From Opitutia bacterium UBA7374 (GTDB lineage Bacteria > Verrucomicrobiota > Verrucomicrobiia > Opitutales > Coraliomargaritaceae): a DNA stretch of 23,035 bases. The first letter of the stretch is position 1; every line of letters begins with the position of its first letter. The position numbers were made by a program, and so were the translations under genes. The notes under the pieces are model-generated. The model made no database searches. It had not been told where the DNA came from and saw only the letters and a list, made by a program, of their open reading frames with translations. The stretch lies in the NCBI GenBank assembly GCA_002469895.1, contig DKOA01000058.1:1-23035 (forward strand). The letters are read 5' to 3'. Below, piece by piece: positions 1 through 6,277 of the stretch.

Positions 1-18
1 CTGGGGGATACGGGGAAA

Positions 19-945
19 TTATTCCACCTCTAAGTCGAACCGTCCAAAAACTTCCCGGCCGCCAACCTGTACTTGAGCAAAGAGGCGATACCAACCCGGA
101 TTAGGCACATTAAAGAGAAAAGACAGATCCGACGAATCGTCATCAGACGTCTGCTTTTCTCCCAAGACACTGGCTACCGGGTGCATGTGGGCAAAGCCAC
201 GGCGTTCCGCATCAAAGGCAACCATATGCCCACGGGCTCCCATGATTTTCTCCAGGATGATGTCATTGCCGTTTGCCCCATCGACCTGCAAATCAAAGCG
301 ATAATCCCGACCCGTCCGCAGACGTTCCGGCAAACCGGACAGGACAAAACGCAAACCATCAGTCAAAGAAGAGGTACTCGAGGAAAAACGTGCGACTTCA
401 GGCACTCCGGCGACTTGCAGAGCGCCCGTAGCAATGACCTGCCGCCGCGACCGCAAGGGTACGACTTCCGTGTAGACTGCATAAGAACCCGCCTTGCGCG
501 GACTGAAACGAAAACGGTATAGCCCATTCAAACCATCCGCCTGAGGATGTACATGATGGTAGTCCTCAAGCGATGGATCAACCAACATGACATGCATTTT
601 CTTCGTATGCGTGACCGCCAGTTCGTGCGGCGCTATAGGCATGCCTCCGGATGTATCGAGTTGCAGAGCGACATCCTGATCCGGCCCGACTAAAAGCGAA
701 GACTCCGCCGCCAACTCCATCTTTACCGGGTAGGACAGGCGTGATAAATCGAGAAAACCGGCATGGTTGGTCGCGCAGAATTCAATCTGACCCGACTCGT
801 TGACCACTTCCTTATAGTGTAAAAAACCGCACTGTGCATCCGGCAAGGCGCGTAGCCCAAAGTATGCGCAGACAAAAAAAGCACTGATCGCGGAAATGGC
901 GATCCACTGCCGCTGGCTCTTTGAAGAATGTATTTTGTCCATCAT
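19..945 (-). CDS. Membrane-anchored periplasmic protein with two HxHP-type domains, function unknown
   Basis: 308 aa. I do not recognise a characterised family. An N-terminal hydrophobic segment (about residues 14-31) suggests a signal anchor with the rest in the periplasm. A Cys pair (C39, C57) follows. The body looks like two copies of one beta-rich domain, each with a similar motif. In the first, H118-V-M-L-V leads to H130-H-V-H-P. In the second, H240-M-V leads to F251-A-H-M-H-P. Each is followed by a strand pattern with an aromatic-Gly-x-Tyr turn (AGSYAVY and PGWYRLF). Clustered His pairs suggest metal binding, and the upstream neighbour is a SCO-family (copper chaperone) gene ending 16 nt before this start, so a role in copper handling is an inference. 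The start is ATG; a second ATG follows directly, and no SD is visible. It is the last gene on this strand in the window, so its downstream context is unknown. Confidence 0.75.
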   Translation of the reverse strand: MMDKIHSSKSQRQWIAISAISAFFVCAYFGLRALPDAQCGFLHYKEVVNESGQIEFCATNHAGFLDLSRLSYPVKMELAAESSLLVGPDQDVALQLDTSGGMPIAPHELAVTHTKKMHVMLVDPSLEDYHHVHPQADGLNGLYRFRFSPRKAGSYAVYTEVVPLRSRRQVIATGALQVAGVPEVARFSSSTSSLTDGLRFVLSGLPERLRTGRDYRFDLQVDGANGNDIILEKIMGARGHMVAFDAERRGFAHMHPVASVLGEKQTSDDDSSDLSFLFNVPNPGWYRLFAQVQVGGREVFGRFDLEVE

Positions 946-961
946 GGTATATTTCGCTTCG

Positions 962-1822
962 TTACTTCAGTGCACTGGATCGATCGAGAAAGTCCTGAAC
1001 TGCCCACTGTGAGCCCTCTTTTCGGTAGGCCACACGGCCGTTCTTATCGATCAGGAATGTTGCCATGGTATGATTGATTGTACCGTCCTCTTCAATTGTC
1101 AGAATACCAAAGCGGCGGAGTAGATCCTCACAAATCTGGGGGTCGCTGTTCGTTAATAGATGAAAATTGCCGGAATCGATACCATACCCGTCGGCATATT
1201 GCCGCAATACTCCGGGAGAATCGAATTCCGGGTCAAATGTGATGGTCACAAATTGCAGATCCTCCAGACCCGCCTCCGCCGCGCGGTTTTGCAGCTCTGC
1301 CATACGTGCGGTTGAAGCCGGGCACATCTCCGGCAATTGGCAGCGGGTGAAAATAAAATTGAGAATAAATGGCTTCCCCCGCAAAGATCGAATCTGCACG
1401 AATCGACCGTGCTGATCGATCATGGCAAACTCGGGCATGTAGTCTCCCTGTCGGATAAAACTCCGCCGGGAAAGGGTCGCCGTCTCTTTATGAAAACGTT
1501 TATTGGCATCCCCCATGGCCTGCGCACCGATGCCATCCAAGGGAAAAATCCCCTCTAAATGCCATTGATTCGCGTAGAAGTTTGCCTGTGCCCGAATTTT
1601 ACGACCGGCATAATCGATTTCCGTATCTCCCGGCCCGGTGCGAAATACCTGTTCCGTGCCCGCCTCGAGACCGGAATCATCGACCATCAACAACAAGACG
1701 CGATAACTTCGCGCATCCGGATCTACTTCTATGACCTGACCCTCAATTACCGCGCCCGGGGAGAACGATGCAATGAGCAGGCTTGTTAAAATAATGAGTA
1801 CGTACCGCAGCATGAGTCCCAT
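962..1822 (-). CDS. SCO1/SenC-family thioredoxin-fold protein, exported
   Basis: 286 aa from the ATG at 1822. A TTG at 1831 would add three residues. An ATG at 1813 has a GGGA upstream and would remove three. An N-terminal signal peptide is clear (hydrophobic residues 7-20, then SFSPGA). Residues 25-100 form a small beta-rich domain. The thioredoxin-like SCO domain follows: GDYMPEF near 126, FTRC with Cys161 and Cys167, TITFDPEFD near 194-202, and NHTMATFLID with His251. SCO proteins use two Cys and one His to bind copper and assemble cytochrome oxidase CuA, or act as thiol reductases. The Cys pair here is spaced CxxxxxC instead of the usual CxxxC. The 63-nt spacer after ftsZ (1823-1885) shows only short hairpins with no T-run, so read-through from the dcw operon is possible. 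Confidence 0.85.
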   Translation of the reverse strand: MGLMLRYVLIILTSLLIASFSPGAVIEGQVIEVDPDARSYRVLLLMVDDSGLEAGTEQVFRTGPGDTEIDYAGRKIRAQANFYANQWHLEGIFPLDGIGAQAMGDANKRFHKETATLSRRSFIRQGDYMPEFAMIDQHGRFVQIRSLRGKPFILNFIFTRCQLPEMCPASTARMAELQNRAAEAGLEDLQFVTITFDPEFDSPGVLRQYADGYGIDSGNFHLLTNSDPQICEDLLRRFGILTIEEDGTINHTMATFLIDKNGRVAYRKEGSQWAVQDFLDRSSALK

Positions 1823-1885
1823 TTTGACCAATCAGGCCGTACGCTCAAGCGTGTTCCACCGATTCTTCTTCGGCAATGGTGGCAA

Positions 1886-3175
1886 TCAGGCCTTGATCTT
1901 GATTTTGATCCCCTTGCGCAGGTAGGTCGGAATGTCGAGATCCTCGTCTTTATAGAGATTGCGGTCGGTATTATCGAAATAGCCACGATGCGCATCCTCT
2001 TCTAAGAACATAAACTCGTCCTGGTCCGCCGATGCCTCTTTCTTCTTGCGGCGCAGTTTTGACTGATGAACGGCACGTGGCGGCTTATTATCCTGCGCTA
2101 CCTGAGGCTCTAAACCGAGAGTTGGCAGTGTCGACTCTTCGGCATCACTTTCCGCATCCAGTCGGTCCGGAACATTACTTTCCGGCTGAGCAGGGCCCTC
2201 CATGCCGGACTTGCCAAGCAGGCAAATTTCTACAGTACCCGTCCGCTGCTCATCAATCACCGCGCCAAAGACGATATCTTCACGCGAACCAAAGCGCTTG
2301 CTGACCTCAGAAACGATCTGATTGATCTGTGCCATCTGCAGATCCGGTCCACCGATCACATTGACCAGAAGACGATCCAGATGCGCCGGTCGATCGCCCA
2401 TATGCAACAGCGGACAGAGTGACAGATCTTCTAACGCTTTACTGATGGCATCGCTTCCCTCCGCCGAACCAATGCCAAAGATCGTTTTTCCACCGGGGTC
2501 ACGAAAGACCGAGCGCAGAGCACTGAAGTCCTGATTGATCAGGCCCGTTTTCAAGAGCATCGAGCAAATCGATTGGACACCGCGCCCGATCCAACGATCG
2601 GCCACTGAAAAGGCACCCAACACGCTGGTGTTTTCTTCGCTCTCCTGCAGTAGTACATCATTAGGCATCGGTACGAGGCCATGCACCTGCGTGCGCAACT
2701 CTCCGAGACATTCTTCTGCAATCTCTTTCCGACGCGCACCCTCGAAGCTAAAGGGTATCGTAGCAAAAGCTAAAACCAGGGCGTTCGAGCGAACCGCTAA
2801 GTCGGCCAGAATCGTCGCCAACGCACTTCCGGTACCACCGCCCAAACCGACGACAAGTATAACCAAGTCCACACCTTCGACGAGCATGCGCAGATCTTCC
2901 AAACTAGCCTGTGCTGCGGCCTTTCCGATCTCCAGATCCCCCCCTGCACTGAGGCCACGGGTAACTGAACGACCAATCACCAGCTTGCCCGCGACTGGTG
3001 AATTCGCCAGTGCCTGCGCGTCTGTATTGACTGCAGCCAGACTGACAGACTGCAAACCTTCCAGCTCAAGTCCATCAATTGCATTGGTACCGGCGCCTCC
3101 CAGACCAATGACTTTTATATCTAATCCAGCGGAATCCGGTTCCGTATTTGTAGACTGATTTGAGCCGGGCAGCAT
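1886..3175 (-). CDS. ftsZ: Cell division protein FtsZ (divergent; T7 catalytic Asp missing)
   Basis: 429 aa tubulin-like GTPase that forms the Z ring. GTP-binding loops are recognisable: GLGGAGTNA (24-32), AVNTDAQAL (48-56), TRGLSAGGD (72-80), GGGTGSA (112-118), PFSFEG (141-146) and PNDVLL (171-176). Two catalytically important positions deviate. The tubulin signature GGGTG[ST]G reads GGGTGSA. The T7 loop, normally NxDxxD, reads N214-Q-D216-F-S-A219, so the second catalytic Asp (E. coli D212) is Ala; the codon is GCT. A long charged linker (about 323-408) leads to a textbook C-terminal peptide, LDIPTYLRKG (413-422), for FtsA or other partners. A basic tail KIKIKA ends the protein. It starts 3 nt after the ftsA stop, without a visible SD. 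This is certainly FtsZ family; its GTPase rate is in doubt. Confidence 0.95.
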   Translation of the reverse strand: MLPGSNQSTNTEPDSAGLDIKVIGLGGAGTNAIDGLELEGLQSVSLAAVNTDAQALANSPVAGKLVIGRSVTRGLSAGGDLEIGKAAAQASLEDLRMLVEGVDLVILVVGLGGGTGSALATILADLAVRSNALVLAFATIPFSFEGARRKEIAEECLGELRTQVHGLVPMPNDVLLQESEENTSVLGAFSVADRWIGRGVQSICSMLLKTGLINQDFSALRSVFRDPGGKTIFGIGSAEGSDAISKALEDLSLCPLLHMGDRPAHLDRLLVNVIGGPDLQMAQINQIVSEVSKRFGSREDIVFGAVIDEQRTGTVEICLLGKSGMEGPAQPESNVPDRLDAESDAEESTLPTLGLEPQVAQDNKPPRAVHQSKLRRKKKEASADQDEFMFLEEDAHRGYFDNTDRNLYKDEDLDIPTYLRKGIKIKIKA

Positions 3176-3178
3176 AAG

Positions 3179-4393
3179 TTAATCAATATTCAGAATGTTC
3201 GTCAGGAGCCCGAATAAACCCACCGGTTTACTAGCTGGCTCCCGCTCTTCCTGTCCGGTCAAGGCATAGTGGAGCAGTCCGAGAGCCGTTGAATATTCCG
3301 GGCGCTGGAGCTCCGCAGTAAATTCGGGGGGGGCAGTAGCCAGTCGCGCTTCCAGGCCAAATTGCTTTTCAGCTGCCGTAGCCAATCCCTCGAGCCGTGA
3401 AGAACCCCCGGTGAGAAAGACCCCGGCAGCAATATCCGATGGCACAAATAAAGAGGCTTCTTCCAGCTCTTCCTTAATAATGGTAAAAATTTCGCCCACC
3501 CGGGCTTCAATAATGCGGGTGATTGCAGCCTTCGGGTATTCTCGGTCTCCGATCGTCAGATCCCCATAGAGCCAGACTTTTTCATCGCGGTCACCACTCG
3601 CATACAATGCACGGCCATATTTGATTTTGATTTCCTCGGCCGCCTTTCGACCGATCCGTAAGCCCATACTCAAATCATTGGTTATATGATCTCCACCAAC
3701 TGCGACGACGCCCGTCTTGACAATATAACCACCGCGGTAAAGTGCATAATCACAGGTTCCGGCACCCAGATCAATGAGCAGTGCCCCTGCCTCCTTCTCT
3801 GAATCTTCCAACAATATAGCACTTGATGCCAAGCTCGAGGCAATCATATCGCGCACCTCCAGATCAAAAGAGCGAATTGCCGTGAGACTGTTACTGATAT
3901 GACGTTTGTCACCATGCACGGTCCAGTAACCCACCTCTAACCGTTTCCCTTCCTGATCCAGCGGATTCTCTATCAACTGCCCATCCAGGCGGAAAGGGTT
4001 CCTTATATGATGAATATAGATCCGGTCCTCCGGGAGTTTTCTGCGCTTCGCGTCCTCCCTCGCCTGATTGATGTCCTCTCCATCAACGATCCCATCAGCC
4101 GAGCGTACAGAAGATACCCCGATGTTAAATGCTCCCTGCAGGTGCGAACCTGTCTGCGCAAGATAGACCTCATCTATTCGCGTATTCGCATTCTTTTCCG
4201 CGGTCATTATCGCCGCATGCACACAGTCGCAGGCGGCGGGCGAGGCATCTATAACGCCCTTTTTAACACCCTTCGAAGTCGCCGCGACATGACCAATAAC
4301 ATTGAGCCCTCCATTGCCAACAATTTCACCGACCAGAACGACCACCTTAGACGTCCCGATCTCTATCGCTCCGACTACTCTGTCATGACTCAT
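3179..4393 (-). CDS. ftsA: Cell division protein FtsA
   Basis: 404 aa actin-like ATPase that tethers FtsZ to the membrane and recruits the divisome. Visible are phosphate-1 AIEIGTSKV (9-17), the FtsA-specific 1C region (about 80-165), phosphate-2 LIDLGAGTCDYA (206-217) and the adenosine motif GVFLTGGSSRLEG (324-336). The C-terminus after a charged linker, GLFGLLTNILNID (392-404), fits the amphipathic membrane-targeting helix. It is unusual in having no Lys or Arg within the helix. The length is normal for the family (E. coli about 420). It lies 28 nt downstream of ftsQ and 3 nt upstream of ftsZ, the conserved ftsQ-ftsA-ftsZ order. ATG start, with no clear SD. Confidence 0.97.
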   Translation of the reverse strand: MSHDRVVGAIEIGTSKVVVLVGEIVGNGGLNVIGHVAATSKGVKKGVIDASPAACDCVHAAIMTAEKNANTRIDEVYLAQTGSHLQGAFNIGVSSVRSADGIVDGEDINQAREDAKRRKLPEDRIYIHHIRNPFRLDGQLIENPLDQEGKRLEVGYWTVHGDKRHISNSLTAIRSFDLEVRDMIASSLASSAILLEDSEKEAGALLIDLGAGTCDYALYRGGYIVKTGVVAVGGDHITNDLSMGLRIGRKAAEEIKIKYGRALYASGDRDEKVWLYGDLTIGDREYPKAAITRIIEARVGEIFTIIKEELEEASLFVPSDIAAGVFLTGGSSRLEGLATAAEKQFGLEARLATAPPEFTAELQRPEYSTALGLLHYALTGQEEREPASKPVGLFGLLTNILNID

Positions 4394-4421
4394 TCTTACG
4401 GGTAGTTACTCTAGGTTATGA

Positions 4422-5360
4422 TTACGGAAAGAAGTTTACTTCCCTACTGGAAAACTGCACAGCAGCCAGTCCGCGTAAAGAAAGATCGATACGTTCCATC
4501 GATGGATTTCCACTGTCTTGGACCTTCTCTAAAATATACTCTAAGCGCTTCAGTTGCAGATCAAAATCCTTACCCGCCCCAAAAAGGATGCGCGGCACCA
4601 GTTTTGTGCGTACTTCAATGATCTGTCCGGGAAGCCGAGTATCCCCTGTATAATGCTCCAACGAGACCACATCCCAATCTCCGCATAGCTCTGGATAGGT
4701 ACTCTTCGCTAACTGCAGCAACTCAGCCACTCGAGGGATACCGAGCACCGGCAGATAGCCACCATCGCCATGCAAGTAAGGCTGCAAATAAGGAAGCCCC
4801 CTGCGTACCGTGCGCGAGTACCCAATCCCATCGTAGACCGTACCGTCATCCGAAACGACTTGTTCCTTCAGCGTGCCGTCCTTCCCCTGTAAGACCAAGC
4901 GCAAGACCGGACTCTGCTCCTTCAGGGAAATCCGGAGAGCATTGGGAAAAGCACGTTCAACTGTTGCTGTGCGCACTTGACCGACCTTTTCCAAGCGCTC
5001 CTTCAAATCATAAATATCAATCTCCATTAAATTGGTCCCAATCGATAAATCCACTGTTCGGCTCAACCACTGATCCGGCAGTGCTCCATCTGTCTTGAAT
5101 AGGATATTCTCGAGGGGTTGAGATGGCGCGCTGATCTCCATCGGAGCCTGCGGATCATCCGCCTTTTGCCATAACCAAAAGCCGCCTCCGAGGAGGCCTA
5201 AAAGGACACCCACCAAACTCAGCAATTTGAGCAAGGCACGCCAACGACGGCGCCTCAACAGGCTCGATTTTTTGCGGGGGCGTACGGAGCCAGCCAAATC
5301 GCGCCAGCTCTGGGAATGGCCCGCGCTACTCTCCCCTTTGCCTGTTCCACGACCAATCAT
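4422..5360 (-). CDS. ftsQ: Cell division protein FtsQ (POTRA domain)
   Basis: 312 aa from the ATG at 5360, which overlaps the ddl stop as ATGA. The open frame extends 25 codons further upstream, but that part lies inside ddl, so I chose the overlapping ATG; an AAAGG lies about 10 nt before it. It is a bitopic membrane protein: a basic cytoplasmic tail (RPRKKSSLLRRRRWR, 27-41), one transmembrane helix (about 42-64), then a periplasmic POTRA-like region (about 88-155, with VGQVRTATVERAFPNAL) and a beta domain. FtsQ links the early cytoplasmic divisome to FtsL/FtsB and FtsW/FtsI. Sequence is weakly conserved as usual for FtsQ; position between ddl and ftsA plus topology support the call. Confidence 0.9.
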   Translation of the reverse strand: MIGRGTGKGESSAGHSQSWRDLAGSVRPRKKSSLLRRRRWRALLKLLSLVGVLLGLLGGGFWLWQKADDPQAPMEISAPSQPLENILFKTDGALPDQWLSRTVDLSIGTNLMEIDIYDLKERLEKVGQVRTATVERAFPNALRISLKEQSPVLRLVLQGKDGTLKEQVVSDDGTVYDGIGYSRTVRRGLPYLQPYLHGDGGYLPVLGIPRVAELLQLAKSTYPELCGDWDVVSLEHYTGDTRLPGQIIEVRTKLVPRILFGAGKDFDLQLKRLEYILEKVQDSGNPSMERIDLSLRGLAAVQFSSREVNFFP

Positions 5361-6277
5361 CCAGCCGAAGCCTTTCGTTTCAACGCTCCCTGCAACATAG
5401 CCTCGGCAAGCGCCGAGAAATCCATCCCGAAGCAAGCCGCACTTTTTGGGAGCAAACTACTCTCTGTTAGGCCCGGCAGTGTATTTACTTCCAAAAAATA
5501 CGGCGTTTCCCCCTCCAATAAAAAGTCTACCCGGGCAAAATCCCGACAACCACAGGCGGCAAAGATTTCTTCTGCCTCTCGCTGAATTCGACTGCTCAAG
5601 GCAGGCTCAATGGCAGCCGGTGCCTGATAGCGCGTCGCCCCCGAAACATACTTTGCCGTGTAGTCATAAACACCGCTCTCACTGAGAATCTCAACAACCC
5701 CCATGGCTTTTCCGTCAAGCAGCCCAACGGTTAATTCCCTGCCGTTTATGCGCCTCTCGGCCAACCAGCGGCCCTCATGAATTTGTGATAATGCCACACC
5801 CAGTTGAGATCGATGTGACGTAAAATTTAGTCCATCACTGCTGCCCGATGCCACCGGCTTAAGTACCAAAGAGGTCCCCAGACGGTCCATTAATGCATCT
5901 GCCAGTGGTACTGCATGACCAGAAAAGACCTCCCCTTCCGGAACCGCTATCCCGAGCTCCCGGGCGATCTCCTTAGTCCGCCACTTATCCATACAAGTCC
6001 GACTCGCCGCACTGTCGCTCCCGCAAAATTCAAACCCTCCAGCCTCCAGCAAACTCTGCAAACCACCATCTTCTCCAAAGAGGCCGTGCAATGCGGGAAA
6101 GATCAGATCACTCTCCCTTTCCAGACCTTCCGGCAAATTAGCTGCGTCCAGTAACTGCAAAGAAACAGGATGCGCAAAAGAAGAAAGCGCCTCGGCCAAC
6201 GCAGCTCCGCTTTTTAAGGAAACTGCCCGCTCCGGACCGACCCCACCGTAGAAAATCTGAATTCGCAGATCAGACAT
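5357..6277 (-). CDS. ddl: D-alanine--D-alanine ligase
   Basis: 306 aa ATP-grasp ligase that joins two D-Ala for MurF, in the cytoplasm. Motifs in order: YGGVGPERAVSLKSG (10-24), HGLFGEDG (64-71), KPVASGSSDG (140-149, ATP loop), YDYTAKY (204-210), ARVDF (248-252), and EVNTLPG with TESSLLP (263-277), which supplies Mg and D-Ala contacts. The Tyr in YDYTAKY is typical of D-Ala-D-Ala rather than D-Ala-D-Lac ligases. Length equals E. coli DdlB (306). The start overlaps the murB-domain stop by 8 nt and has a strong SD (GAGGAGG, 6287-6293 on this strand). The 3' end overlaps ftsQ by 4 nt. Confidence 0.97.
   Translation of the reverse strand: MSDLRIQIFYGGVGPERAVSLKSGAALAEALSSFAHPVSLQLLDAANLPEGLERESDLIFPALHGLFGEDGGLQSLLEAGGFEFCGSDSAASRTCMDKWRTKEIARELGIAVPEGEVFSGHAVPLADALMDRLGTSLVLKPVASGSSDGLNFTSHRSQLGVALSQIHEGRWLAERRINGRELTVGLLDGKAMGVVEILSESGVYDYTAKYVSGATRYQAPAAIEPALSSRIQREAEEIFAACGCRDFARVDFLLEGETPYFLEVNTLPGLTESSLLPKSAACFGMDFSALAEAMLQGALKRKASAG

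Noticed and set aside
1823..1885. Terminator after ftsZ
   Set aside because: Only 4-5 bp hairpins (ACGC/GCGT, CCGA/TCGG) and no T-run on the minus strand.
2535..3158. 207-codon plus-strand open frame opposite ftsZ
   Set aside because: Exactly antisense to the conserved FtsZ GTPase domain; Ser/Pro/Arg-rich translation with no recognisable motif. Shadow of ftsZ codon use.
5361..5435. Longer ftsQ start at 5435
   Set aside because: Would lie 78 nt inside ddl; the ATGA overlap at 5357-5360 with AAAGG upstream is the better start.
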